A stretch of 64,000 nucleotides of DNA from Streptomyces sp. TS71-3 (GCF_018327685.1 NZ_BNEL01000001.1:4712001-4776000); one strand, 5' to 3'; counted from the first letter of the stretch, positions 36,221-44,775 are shown. Translations and numbers: made by a program. Notes: generated by a model not told the origin, from the sequence alone.

Positions 36221-36360
36221 GCCGGAAGCCGGAAGCCGGAAGCCGGAAGCTGGAAGCCGGAAGCCGGAAGCTGGAAGCCGGAAGCTGGAAGCCGGAAGCC
36301 GGAAGCTGAAAGCCGGAAGCTGGAAGCCGGAAGCCGGAAGCCGGAAGCCGGAAGCCGGAA
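36221..36360. repeat. Array of twenty 7-bp units (GCCGGAA)
   Basis: Exactly 20 heptamers run without a slip from 36221 to 36360. Fifteen are GCCGGAA, four are GCTGGAA (units 5, 8, 10 and 15) and one is GCTGAAA (unit 13). The array lies in the convergent gap between the SRPBCC gene and the EEP nuclease gene. No gene is present in 36089-36398. Confidence 0.95.
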
Positions 36361-36398
36361 CCGGGGACCCGGAACCCGGATCGCTCGCCGTCCGCCCC

Positions 36399-38267
36399 TC
36401 AGGGCCTGAAGCGCAGCACCTGCGGGTCGTGGTCGCTGTTCTGGTCCGCGAACTCCGCGTTGACGTGCACGCTGTCGTACGAGAACGGGCCCCTGCGCAC
36501 CGCGGGGCTGATCAGGATCTGGTCGAGCACCTGGCTGTTGCCCTGGTAGTCGTAGGTGTAGCGCTCCTGCGGCGGCAGGGACTTGATCGCCGACCAGAGT
36601 GCCCCGCCGGCCTCCAGGCGGTGTGCCGTGTCGGAGAACTCGAAGTCGTTGATGTCGCCGATCGCCAGGACGTCCGCGTCCTTCCGGATCGCCAGGAGCC
36701 GCTTGACGAAGGCGTTCACCTCGTCCGCCTGCTGGTGCCGCTCGGTCTCGGAGCTGCGCGTGGGCGGCTGGTACCCCGAGCTGAGCGCCTGGTCGCCGCC
36801 CTTGGACACGAAGTGGTTGGCGATCACGAAGACCGTCCGGCCCCGGAAGACGAACTCGCCCGCCAGCGGCTTGCGGCTGTCCTGCCACGCGCTGCTGCCC
36901 GGGTCGACGCGCCCCGGGGAGGCCGTCAGCGCCGGTGCGCCGTCCGCCGTCCTCGTCACCCCGACCGCGGTCGTCGCGTCGCCGCCCGGCCGGTCGGTGA
37001 ACGACACCCGGTCCGGGTCGAAGAGGAAGCCCTGGCGGATGTTGCCGCCCGGAGCGCCGCCGTCCGCCTTGTCGACCGGGTCGATCGAGCGCCACTCGTA
37101 GTGCGGCCCGCCCGCCGCCGCCACGGCGTCCACGAACCGGCGCACCGTCTGGTCGGCGGCGACCGTCCCGTCGTCCTTGGTGCCGTTGTTGTCCTGGATC
37201 TCCTCAAGCGCCACGACGTCCGGCGACGAGAGGTGGTTCACCACGCCGTCCGCGAGGCGGTCGAACTTCTCCTGCGGGTCGGTGGCGGCCAGGTTCTCCA
37301 CGTTGTACGTGGCCACGGCCAGCTCGCCGGCGCGCCCCGGGCGCGTGACCTCCCGGGCCGGGCTGGCGCCGGTGACGGTGCCGAGGGTGCGGGCGAGAAG
37401 CGTGTAGCCGCCGAACTCGTTGTAGTCCAGGGGGCCTTCGGTGCTGCCGCTCAGCACCTGGCCCACGTCGGCGGTGGGGAAGGGCTGCTCGGCGGTCGGG
37501 ATCAGGGACTGGACCTGGAGCCGTCCGGTGTTCTGCGAGCCGTACGAGCCGTAGACGGTGCCACCGCGGTGGTCGGCGTGCTCGTGCGGCTTCACCGTCA
37601 CCCACAGCTCGGCGTACGGGTCGGTGCCGGTGACCACGCGCGAGGAGCCGATCCGGACGTTCATCCCCTCCAGCGACTCGTACGCGTCGAGCGCGTAGCG
37701 CGAGGGGCGCAGCGGCAGCGCGGAGATAGAGCCCCCGGCGGCCGGGTCGCCCGCCGGGGCGTACGCGTCCGGCACGGAGCGGGCGTCGAGGGTGACGGCC
37801 TTCGGCAGCGGGTTGCCTGAGGACACCACGGTCACCGTCGGCTTGCCGATCTCGGTCACCGACTGGTTCCCCGAGGCGGTGCCGCCGGGCACGTACTCGG
37901 AGACGGTCCCCGAGACCCGGGCGTCGTCGCCGACGGCGACCTTGGGCGCCGAGCCGGTGTAGACGAAGACGCCCTCGCTGGTGGCCGGGTCCCGGTCCGG
38001 CTGCCGGTCCTGGAACCAGAAGCCCTTCGAGGAGCCGTACGTCCGCACTCCCGTGACGATGCCCGGCACGTCCGTGACCTGCTGCCCCGCCAGCGGGGAT
38101 ATCCGTGTGCCGCCCTGGACGTCGTGGATGCGGACCTGGCCGTCCGCGGGCGCCGCGGCGGAGGGGGCCGCCGCGCCCGCGGGCGAGGTGACGACCACGC
38201 CGGTCGCGGTGGAGCAGACGGCGGCGACGGTGAGCGCGGCGAGCCGCGAGGACTTCTTGCTCGGCAA
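36399..38267 (-). CDS. Secreted endonuclease/exonuclease/phosphatase family nuclease
   Basis: A 622-residue exported nuclease. The TTG at 38267 is chosen because a strong GGAGG lies 6 bases upstream and the protein then starts PSKKSSRLAALTVAAV, a proper Sec signal peptide with cleavage near residue 33. An ATG at 38342 would add 25 basic residues. The first half (about 45-300) has an OB-fold-like region seen in YhcR-type extracellular nucleases. The EEP domain begins near Tyr321 (ATYNVENL) and shows EEIQDNNG, IGDINDF and the final SDHDPQ with catalytic His. It probably degrades extracellular DNA or RNA. Confidence 0.87.
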   Translation of the reverse strand: MPSKKSSRLAALTVAAVCSTATGVVVTSPAGAAAPSAAAPADGQVRIHDVQGGTRISPLAGQQVTDVPGIVTGVRTYGSSKGFWFQDRQPDRDPATSEGVFVYTGSAPKVAVGDDARVSGTVSEYVPGGTASGNQSVTEIGKPTVTVVSSGNPLPKAVTLDARSVPDAYAPAGDPAAGGSISALPLRPSRYALDAYESLEGMNVRIGSSRVVTGTDPYAELWVTVKPHEHADHRGGTVYGSYGSQNTGRLQVQSLIPTAEQPFPTADVGQVLSGSTEGPLDYNEFGGYTLLARTLGTVTGASPAREVTRPGRAGELAVATYNVENLAATDPQEKFDRLADGVVNHLSSPDVVALEEIQDNNGTKDDGTVAADQTVRRFVDAVAAAGGPHYEWRSIDPVDKADGGAPGGNIRQGFLFDPDRVSFTDRPGGDATTAVGVTRTADGAPALTASPGRVDPGSSAWQDSRKPLAGEFVFRGRTVFVIANHFVSKGGDQALSSGYQPPTRSSETERHQQADEVNAFVKRLLAIRKDADVLAIGDINDFEFSDTAHRLEAGGALWSAIKSLPPQERYTYDYQGNSQVLDQILISPAVRRGPFSYDSVHVNAEFADQNSDHDPQVLRFRP

Positions 38268-38973
38268 GGTGTGCCTCCGGGGAGGTGGGACGGCGTCGGG
38301 GCGGCGCGGACGGACCCGGGTGGGACAAGCGCCCGGTTTCATGGAGAAAGGATCGTCTACGCGCGTCAATCTCTTCTGTGGAGGGGGAGTTGTCAAGGCG
38401 CGAGGGGGTGTACGGGCGGCGACGGGTGCGTGAATCGGGGCCCGGGTGCCCGTGATCACGGGGGCTTCGGCGGCCGCGATCGGCCGTCACGGGCCGCCAT
38501 GGAGTGACCCCTGCGGCTGCCCGCAGTCCCGCCGCCGAGAGGGTGCCCCTGAGCGCGAGCCGGTATGGGCCGGTGGCGGGTGTCGCGTACCGTCCGGGGC
38601 CGGTGGCGGGTGTCGGGTACCGTCCGGAGCCCGTGGCGGCTGTCGCGTACCGTCCGGAGGCCGAGGCGGATCTCGCTTACCGTCCGAGGCCGGGCGGCGG
38701 GTGTCGCGTACCGTCCGAGGCCGGGCGGCGGGTGTCGCGTACCGTCCGGGGCCGGTGGCGGGTGTCGCGTACCGTCCGAGGCCGGGCGGCGGGTATCGCG
38801 TACCGTCCAAGCGCCGTGCCGAGCATCGTGCGCCGTCTGTGGCCCCGTGCCGGGCGCCGCGTAGGGTCCCCTTACCGCCGCGCGTCCGGCCCGGGAGCGA
38901 TGTGCGCGGGAGAAAGGCCCGGAGCCGTCTAGGCTGAGCGGGGCGACCCGTCCGTTCCGAGGAGAACCAACCG
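38268..38973. repeat. Intergenic region with a 30/31-bp tandem array
   Basis: Eight clear copies of TGTCGCGTACCGTCCGGGG-type units start at 38581, 38611, 38641, 38671, 38702, 38733, 38763 and 38794, with at least one degenerate copy after them and one partial before. Spacing alternates between 30 and 31 bases, so the phase is broken and the open frames across it are not coding. The flanks (38268-38560 and 38870-38973) show no gene. The downstream gene has its own GAGGAG site. Confidence 0.9.
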
Positions 38974-40488
38974 ATGTCAGACAGTTCCCCCCTGCCCCCG
39001 GTACGGCTGCGCACGGAAGCGGAGCTGGCCCGTGACGCACTCGCCGTCCCGGTGCTCTCCCGGGCCGTCCGGCTCGCCCGCTGGGCGGGCCCCGACACGC
39101 GCGTCGGAGCCGACGGCGAACTGCTCGACGAGCAGCTTCCGGCCGCCGCCACCGAGCTGGGGCTGGACGCGGACGCCGATGGCCTCAGCGACGCGGGCGA
39201 GGCCTGGCGCGTCGCCGTCGGCGTCGGCCTCGTGGACGTCGCCGAGGACGCGGGAGGTGCCCGCGCCGGCGCCGAGCTGGCGCTGCTGACGTCCGGCTCG
39301 CCCCAGGACGTGCTGCGGCTCTGGCTGGGTGCCCTGGACACCGTCGTCGCCGAGGCCGCCGTGACCGGTCCAGACGGCCTGGAGGACTCAGGCGCACCGG
39401 GGGCGGGGGCCGCGGAGCGTGCGGCCGAGGCCGAGTTCCTCGACGGCGTGCTCGGCAACCTCTACCTGCTCTCCGTGGGCGGGGAGGAGCCGGACGACGG
39501 CCCCGTGCCGCTGCCCGCACTCGCCGCGTCCATGATCGTGCCCGAGGACATGCCCGAGCCGACCGACGACGTCCTGGAGCAGGTGTCGCAGGCGATGGTG
39601 CGGCTCGACGAGCAGTTCCGGATGCTGGAGCCGGTGGGTCTCGTGGAGTTCCAGCCGGTCGACCCGGCGTTGCTGGCGGAGGCCGAGGAAGAGGAAGAGG
39701 GCGAAGGCGAGGGCGAGGCGGCGCAGGGCTCCGGGCTGGCGGCCGGTGCCGCCCGTTCCGGCGACGGGGCCGGTGCCGCGTCCGGCGCGGGTGCGGCCCG
39801 CACCGGCGAGCCCGACGACGGGGACGTCACCCGGTACGGCATGGTCCGCCTCACCCCGCTGGGCCGCTTCGGGCTGCGCACCCGGCTGCTGGACGCCGGG
39901 TACGAGGCTCCGGTCGTCGGCGACCTCGCGGACAAGGGCGCCGACACCCTGCTGTCCGGCACGGCCGGGTACCCGCAGGCCGCGGCCCAGGAGGAGATCG
40001 ACCAGTGGCTGGCGCGCCACGAGCCGCTCGCCGGGGCGCGGGAGCTGCTGGCCGCGGCCCGCGGCGGCGACGACGGCGGGCCGCTGCGCCGGCTCCGCTG
40101 CCAGCAGGCGCTCTCGCTCGTCGGCCTGGACGCGGAGGCCGCGCTGCGCGAGGTGCTGGACGACGCCGAACTGGGCGGCCTGGCCCGGGTCTGGCTCACC
40201 GAGAAGGGCGCGCGCCAGGTGCCGCCGCCCTCCGAGGCGATGGTGTTCTGGCTGACCATCGACACGCTCGCGGCGCAGCTCGCCGCCGAGGGCAACTCCG
40301 ACGAGTTGCAGGGTCTGGTGGAGGGGCTCGCCGCGCAGCACAGCGGCTTCTTCGACACCGCCTGGCGCGTCGACCACCCGGCCACGACCCGGGTGCTGGA
40401 GGCCATGGGCCGGCTGCACCCCGACAAGAGGATCGCGAAGGAGGCCCGCAAGGCGGCCTTCAAGGCGCGCTCGCATCCCCGGACTTGA
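38974..40488 (+). CDS. Conserved hypothetical protein of 504 residues
   Basis: Cytoplasmic protein of unknown function. The start at 38974 has GAGGAG about 9 bases upstream. The N-terminal part (1-200) is helical and acidic, the middle (about 230-285) is a Glu/Gly/Ala-rich low-complexity linker, and the C-terminal part (about 290-500) has winged-helix-like TRYGMVRLTPLGRFGLRTRLLDAGY, then HEAT-like helices ending in LHPDKRIAKEARKAAFKAR. Proteins of this layout are common in Streptomyces, from memory. No enzyme motif is seen. It stands alone between a repeat array and the PhoX-like gene. Confidence 0.85.
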   Translation: MSDSSPLPPVRLRTEAELARDALAVPVLSRAVRLARWAGPDTRVGADGELLDEQLPAAATELGLDADADGLSDAGEAWRVAVGVGLVDVAEDAGGARAGAELALLTSGSPQDVLRLWLGALDTVVAEAAVTGPDGLEDSGAPGAGAAERAAEAEFLDGVLGNLYLLSVGGEEPDDGPVPLPALAASMIVPEDMPEPTDDVLEQVSQAMVRLDEQFRMLEPVGLVEFQPVDPALLAEAEEEEEGEGEGEAAQGSGLAAGAARSGDGAGAASGAGAARTGEPDDGDVTRYGMVRLTPLGRFGLRTRLLDAGYEAPVVGDLADKGADTLLSGTAGYPQAAAQEEIDQWLARHEPLAGARELLAAARGGDDGGPLRRLRCQQALSLVGLDAEAALREVLDDAELGGLARVWLTEKGARQVPPPSEAMVFWLTIDTLAAQLAAEGNSDELQGLVEGLAAQHSGFFDTAWRVDHPATTRVLEAMGRLHPDKRIAKEARKAAFKARSHPRT

Positions 40489-40863
40489 GGCTTCCGGGCC
40501 ACTGGAGGGCCCGGCCGGGCGTGCGTGTGGTGCCATGCGGCGCCACCGGTCGGTTCCCCCGCCGGGGTCCTGCCATGTACAGGCGGAGTCAAACACGGGT
40601 AAAGGATTCGTATGGTGACCGCCCATCGCCAGGCCCCTACCCGTCGGCAGCTGTTCAACCGGAGTTCTCCTGGGCGCGCCAGCGTGTGCCCGCGACAAGC
40701 GAAACCGCCCCTCACGGTCCCAGTGCCCCAACAGGCAACGTCCGCCCCGTCGCGACGCCCGGCACGCACTCTCGCCGCACCTCGACGGTCAGACGCACCT
40801 GCCGGGGCACCAGCTCATGCTCCACGTTCTCGGCTCGACGCCCACAAGCTCTCAGGAGAAGCC
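40489..40863. other. Upstream region of the PhoX-like gene
   Basis: These 375 bases carry no supported gene. They contain a candidate PHO box at 40653-40674 and, just before the start codon at 40864, a good ribosome site (AGGAGA). Confidence 0.6.
40653..40674 (+). promoter_or_regulatory. Candidate PHO box
   Basis: Two adjacent 11-base direct repeats, GTTCAACCGGA and GTTCTCCTGGG, resemble the PhoP-binding repeat G(G/T)TCAYYYR(G/C)G of Streptomyces (about 8 and 10 of 11 matching). It lies 190 bases before the PhoX-like gene, farther than usual. Confidence 0.4.
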
Positions 40864-42342
40864 ATGTCGCTCACCCGCAGGGAGTTCAGCAGACGTTCCG
40901 CGGCCACCGGGGCCGGTATCGCCCTGGTCGGCAGCGCCGGTGTGCTGGCCACAGCTCCCGGCGCGCTGGCCGCCCAGGACACCGGCCGCGGTCACCACGA
41001 CGGCCACGACCACGGCCACGACCACGGCCATGGCCACCACCACGACGACGGCGTGGGGTACGGGCCGCTCGTCGACGACCCGGACGGCCTCCTCGCGCTG
41101 CCCGCCGGCTTCTCGTACCGCGTCATCACCCGCACCGGTGAGACCACCCTGGAGACCGGCGAGTCCACCCCGTCGAACCACGACGGCACGGCCACCTTCG
41201 ACGGTCCCCGCGGCACCACCCTGCTCGTCAACAACCACGAGCTGGCGGGCCCGCGTTCCGACTGGCCCCACCCGGTGCCCCTCACCGACGGCCTGGTGTA
41301 CGACCCGGGCGCGGCCGGCGGCTGCACGGTCGTCGAGGTGCGCCACGGCGGCGAGGTCGCCGAGTGGGTCGGCCTGGCCGGCACCAGCACCAACTGCGCG
41401 GGCGGCCGGACCCCTTGGGACACGTGGCTGAGCTGCGAGGAGACCGAGGACCGCGCCGGTCAGAACGAGATGACCAAGGACCACGGCTACGTCTTCGAGG
41501 TGGACCCGGCCGACCGCCGCGCCAACCGCGCCCCGAAGCCCGTCAAGGCGCTCGGCCGGTACGCGCACGAGGCCGTCGTGGTGGACCCGGCCCGCGGCCA
41601 CCTGTACCTGACCGAGGACGCCGCGGGCCCCAACGGCCTGCTCTACCGCTGGACCCCGCCAGGCGGCTTCCGGCACGGCCGCGGCCGGCTGCGCACCCTC
41701 GCCGACGACGCCGGGGTGCTCCAGGCCCCGAGGTGCTACGACTCGGGCGGCCGGTTCGTGGACGACCTGTCCCGCGCCACCCGGATCGGCACGGTCTACG
41801 GAGTCGACTGGGTGGACGTGCCCGACCGGGACGCCACCACCGTCTCCGTGCGGAAGCAGTTCACGGACGGCCAGGTCACCCGGGCCCGCAAGCTTGAGGG
41901 CATGTGGTGGGCGGACGGCGGCGCGTACATCGTCTCGTCCTTCGCCCGTGAGGAGAGCCCGGTCCAGCACGACGGGCAGGTGTGGTTCTACAACCCGAGC
42001 CGCCGCACCCTCACGCTCAAGGTGCTGCTGGCCGTGAACGCGGACCCGTCCGTCGACGGCCCCTTCGACGGCCCGGACAACATCACCGTCTCGCCGTACG
42101 GCGGTCTGGTCATCGCCGAGGACGGCGTGGGCGTGCAGCACCTCTTCGGGGCCACCGAGAGCGGCCGCACCTACCCGATCGCGCGCAACGAGCTGAACAT
42201 CGGCAGCGCCGAGGAGCCGGAGTACAGCGAGTTCACGGGCGTGACCTTCTCGCCCGACGGCAAGACGCTGTTCGCCAACATCCAGACCCCCGGGATCATG
42301 CTGGCGATCACGGGCCCCTGGCGTCGCGTGCGCTCCCACTGA
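40864..42342 (+). CDS. Tat-exported PhoX-family (DUF839) protein
   Basis: A 492-residue exported protein that is probably a PhoX-type phosphatase or a relative. The Tat motif TRREFSRRS (Arg5-Arg6) and hydrophobic core end near APGALAAQ. A His/Asp-rich stretch (about 44-62, HDGHDHGHDHGHGHHHDD) follows and could bind metal. The propeller domain shows NCAGGRTPWDTWLSCEETE with conserved cysteines and glutamates, GRYAHEAVVVDP and SPYGGLVIAEDG. PhoX enzymes use iron and calcium. Phosphate starvation control would fit a candidate PHO box upstream. The substrate is not proven by sequence. Confidence 0.87.
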   Translation: MSLTRREFSRRSAATGAGIALVGSAGVLATAPGALAAQDTGRGHHDGHDHGHDHGHGHHHDDGVGYGPLVDDPDGLLALPAGFSYRVITRTGETTLETGESTPSNHDGTATFDGPRGTTLLVNNHELAGPRSDWPHPVPLTDGLVYDPGAAGGCTVVEVRHGGEVAEWVGLAGTSTNCAGGRTPWDTWLSCEETEDRAGQNEMTKDHGYVFEVDPADRRANRAPKPVKALGRYAHEAVVVDPARGHLYLTEDAAGPNGLLYRWTPPGGFRHGRGRLRTLADDAGVLQAPRCYDSGGRFVDDLSRATRIGTVYGVDWVDVPDRDATTVSVRKQFTDGQVTRARKLEGMWWADGGAYIVSSFAREESPVQHDGQVWFYNPSRRTLTLKVLLAVNADPSVDGPFDGPDNITVSPYGGLVIAEDGVGVQHLFGATESGRTYPIARNELNIGSAEEPEYSEFTGVTFSPDGKTLFANIQTPGIMLAITGPWRRVRSH

Positions 42343-42386
42343 CCTCCGGGGCCCGCCAGGGCGCGGCGGGCCCCGGACCCACCGCA

Positions 42387-42439
42387 CCGGAAGCTTTCCG
42401 GAACACTGCTCGGGCCGTCACCACACGGCCCGGGCTTTT
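42387..42439 (+). terminator. Hairpin terminators after the PhoX-like gene
   Basis: CCGGAAGCTTTCCGG (42387-42401) is a short palindrome. GCTCGGGCCGT (42408-42418) then pairs with ACGGCCCGGGC (42425-42435), with one G-T pair, and is followed by TTTT. The second is a canonical intrinsic terminator. Confidence 0.75.
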
Positions 42440-42582
42440 CCGTGGCCGCCGCCGGCTGCGCGTTCGACGGCTGTCCCGCAGGCCCCTGCCTCCCCGGCCT
42501 CCTTGATCCGGATTCACCGGATCAAGGGCCTCATGGCGCCTCACCCGGGCCACCAGCCGATCGCGAATCGTCTATACGGACC

Positions 42583-42753
42583 CTAGGCGGCGGTGACGAT
42601 GTCCTCGCGCACGGCCGCGGCCCACCGGGACAGCAGCAGCTGGTACTCCGCCCGCTGCTGGCCGCTCAGCCGGCCGCCCGAGCGCAGCATCAGATCACGG
42701 ATCCGCTGGTTCAGCTCCACGGCGGACGGCTTGGTGTCGGGCGTCTCGGGCAT
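42583..42753 (-). CDS. Small helical protein, copy 1 of a duplicated family
   Basis: A 56-residue acidic/basic helical protein of unknown function with the core ELNQRIRDLMLRSGGRL, then QRAEYQLLLSRWAAAV. A close paralogue lies at 43932-44105. I chose the ATG at 42753 because the paralogue aligns from there and both have a matching upstream motif. Two in-frame ATG codons farther up (42831 and 42852) have good GGAGG-type sites, and the one at 42852 overlaps the preceding stop in ATGA, so an 89-residue product is also possible. No catalytic residues are evident. Confidence 0.65.
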   Translation of the reverse strand: MPETPDTKPSAVELNQRIRDLMLRSGGRLSGQQRAEYQLLLSRWAAAVREDIVTAA

Positions 42754-42790
42754 GCCCTCAGCGTAGAGGGGGGCACTGTCAGAGACCTGT
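42754..42790 (-). promoter_or_regulatory. Conserved leader motif before small protein copy 1
   Basis: Reading on the minus strand, TCTCTGACAGT is followed by TACGCT, which ends 6 bases before the ATG. The paralogue has TCTTTGTCAGT and TAGGCT at the same distances. TAxGCT at this distance is where a -10 element would sit for a leaderless mRNA. Confidence 0.45.
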
Positions 42791-42848
42791 GAATTATGCG
42801 CCGGGTCGCGAGTGGGCTTGGTCACGATCATCGGCTCCTCCCGGCCGC

Positions 42849-43097
42849 TCATGCCTCGCCCTCCGCGCACCGGCCGTCGTCGTGGGCCCGACGGCGCAAC
42901 TCCACCCGGGCCGCCGGGACTCCGGACGAGCGGGCCGCCCAGTGCGGGTGGAACCAGACACCCGCGGAGAGCCGCAGCAGGCGCCGTCGCAACGTGGTCG
43001 TCCGCTCCGGACGGCCCTTGGCGAGTGCCTGGTAGGCGATACGGCGAGCGCGCTCGGCGGCCAGGAGGTCGTGAGGGAATGCGGTGGCGTCGTCCAT
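42849..43097 (-). CDS. Small basic hypothetical protein
   Basis: An 82-residue arginine-rich protein (MDDATAFPHDLLAAERARR..., with LRRRLLRLSAGVWFHPHW in the middle). I recall similar short proteins, with DLLxxQxxWNxTYxALA and a basic WHPxW region, in many Streptomyces. The ATG at 43097 has GGGGGC upstream. A TAGATC-GCAT-GTTCGA element with a perfect SOS half-site lies 9-24 bases before it. Its stop overlaps a possible start of the next gene. Its function is unknown. Confidence 0.6.
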   Translation of the reverse strand: MDDATAFPHDLLAAERARRIAYQALAKGRPERTTTLRRRLLRLSAGVWFHPHWAARSSGVPAARVELRRRAHDDGRCAEGEA

Positions 43098-43105
43098 GCC
43101 CCCAT

Positions 43106-43121
43106 TAGATCGCATGTTCGA
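43106..43121 (-). promoter_or_regulatory. LexA/SOS-box-like element
   Basis: TAGATCGCATGTTCGA resembles the actinobacterial LexA site TCGAAC-N4-GTTCGA. One half-site (GTTCGA) is perfect and the other matches at 4 of 6 positions. It lies between a probable promoter and the ATG of the 82-residue protein gene. Confidence 0.35.
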
Positions 43122-43319
43122 TTTTCTGGGCCAGTCATCGCGCCACCGGGGGGCGGCGTGTCGCTGTGGAGCGCGGCGACGGCACGTCCGGGGTTGCGTT
43201 GATCTGCTGCCACCCTGGCCTCGGTCCGCCTGCAAGGCCGTGGCGGGCGGCTGGTGGATCTCTAGGCCGGCGTCAGCGCCCCGGCGGGAAGCCCGGGGCG
43301 GGGCGGCTGTCGTCGAAGG

Positions 43320-43766
43320 TCACCACCGCGGGGAGAGGCGACGCCACACTCCTGCGAAGGCTCCCGCCACGACGGCGAGCGTGAGCAGTGTCAGGCCGAT
43401 GAAGATCACGGGGTTCACCCAGCCTGGCACGAGTTCGGTCCCCACGCCGCCCGTCGTGACGCACTGCGCGCTGACCGGCAGCGTCGCGCGTGTCACGACG
43501 TGGTCGCCCTGTGCGCCCCGTGCCGCGCACATCTGGTCCGGGTCCAGGAAGTAGAAGCCCGACATCACACCCCACGCGTACGCGCCGAAGGCCGCCGAGC
43601 CGCTCATGACCGCGGCCCAGACGCACGTCGAGATCCGTGGCAGGTGCCACCCGGTGCCCGGGGGTCGCTTGTACGCCCGCCCGGCGAGCACCGCCGCGGC
43701 GACCACGATCACGAAGGGCGCCAGGAACGGCCCGAAGGCGAGGGCGAGGAACAGGAAGCTTGCCAT
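43320..43766 (-). CDS. Small membrane protein of unknown function
   Basis: A 148-residue protein with three clear hydrophobic segments, at about residues 4-30, 47-70 and 116-140. Between the second and third is an outside or lumenal loop of about 45 residues with two cysteines (DQMCAARGAQGDHVV and SAQCVTTGG) that could form a disulfide. The N-terminal segment has no signal-peptide cleavage site. I do not recognise a family. It lies among short genes with mixed base composition. Confidence 0.75.
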   Translation of the reverse strand: MASFLFLALAFGPFLAPFVIVVAAAVLAGRAYKRPPGTGWHLPRISTCVWAAVMSGSAAFGAYAWGVMSGFYFLDPDQMCAARGAQGDHVVTRATLPVSAQCVTTGGVGTELVPGWVNPVIFIGLTLLTLAVVAGAFAGVWRRLSPRW

Positions 43767-43820
43767 GCCCGTCCAGACATCCCCGGGGGAAGATCGGTTC
43801 CTCTGCCCGGGACTCCTCCT

Positions 43821-43868
43821 GAGCGGCTGAGCGGCTGAGCGGCTCAGCGGCTGAGTGGATGAATGGGA
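43821..43868. repeat. Six 8-bp tandem units (GAGCGGCT)
   Basis: Three perfect GAGCGGCT units (43821-43844) are followed by CAGCGGCT, GAGTGGAT and GAATGGGA in the same register. The array lies just upstream of the membrane protein gene, within its likely promoter region. Confidence 0.85.
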
Positions 43869-43931
43869 GGATAGATGAGGTCTCAGGTACTCAGGGGCTT
43901 CCGGGCCGCCGTGGCCCGGTTCCGAGCGGAT

Positions 43932-44105
43932 TCAAGCGGCCCGGACGACGGTGTCGTGTACCGCCTCGGCCCACTCGCGCAGCAGCGTCTGGTACTCGGC
44001 CCGCTGCCCGTCTGTGAGCCGGCCGCCGGAGCGGAGCATCAGTGCGCGGATCTGCTCGTTCAGCTCGGAAGCAGACCGTGGCCCGGACTCGGACATCGAG
44101 GACAT
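43932..44105 (-). CDS. Small helical protein, copy 2 of a duplicated family
   Basis: A 57-residue protein too short for most ORF lists. Its core ELNEQIRALMLRSGGRL then QRAEYQTLLREWAEAV is almost the same as the protein at 42583-42753. Conserved spacing of the region before both ATG codons supports the start at 44105 and suggests leaderless translation. Both copies have an acidic/serine N-terminus and a C-terminal V(R/T)AA. The role is unknown. The close paralogy argues that both are real and functional. Confidence 0.65.
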   Translation of the reverse strand: MSSMSESGPRSASELNEQIRALMLRSGGRLTDGQRAEYQTLLREWAEAVHDTVVRAA

Positions 44106-44355
44106 GGCGGAAGCCTACGCCGCGGAACTGACAAAGAGCTATGGGTTACCGGCCGTAGGTGGGGAGCGTCACGAGCGGGTCCTGCTCGGGACCCTGATGC
44201 GCTCACCCGTTTCGTCGCCACGGTGTGCCCACCAACGGTGTTCGTGGGAGGCAGCATCCGCGAGGGCACACCGAAGGGTTCGGACCCGGCCCAGCCGCCG
44301 CCCCTAGCCTGAGGGCCGCGAGAGCCGCCCATCCGTGGGAAGGGCAGGGGTCTCC

Positions 44356-44580
44356 TCACCGGCGCCCGGCTCGTGCCTGCTTGCGTGCCGCTTTCACGAG
44401 CAGCCGGATCTGCCGGGGCGGCCAGCCGGTGACCTGCCCGACCTGGGCCTGCACCTCCCGTTCGCTGCCACTCTCCAGGAGGATGACGATTTCCGCTCGG
44501 ACGTCGGCGGCGGCGGCGTCGAGGGCCTTTTCCGCGTCGCGGTAGCGCTGTACAGCGAGTTCGAGTTTGGCGGTATCCAT
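44356..44580 (-). CDS. Small helix-turn-helix-like protein
   Basis: A 74-residue protein beginning MDTAKLELAVQRYRDAEKAL, with a helical N-terminal half and a basic C-terminal half GQVTGWPPRQIRLLVKAARKQARAGRR that looks like a recognition helix. Similar small proteins occur on Streptomyces integrating plasmids and near prophage-like islands, from memory. It may bind DNA. No partner is evident. Its neighbours are an MFS gene and small proteins of low conservation. Confidence 0.6.
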   Translation of the reverse strand: MDTAKLELAVQRYRDAEKALDAAAADVRAEIVILLESGSEREVQAQVGQVTGWPPRQIRLLVKAARKQARAGRR

Positions 44581-44775
44581 TCCGGTCTGCTACCCCGGGG
44601 GCCGGTCGGCAGGCCCGACGACGGAGCGCCGTTGTCGAGGGGCAGAAGCACTATCCGCTTAATCGGCCACGGATTGGACGAGTCGCTCATGAAAAGCGCC
44701 GGGCTCGTCCCAGACCTCGTATCCGGAGGACCGCCGAGCGGATCGGTGGAACAGTCAGGGAAACGATCTCCTGGC

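Noticed and set aside
38446..38937. Long open frames rich in GGCRVPSG-like or RTVRGR-like repeats
   Set aside because: They come from a 30/31-bp tandem array whose spacing breaks the frame, open all frames, and have no ribosome site or family.
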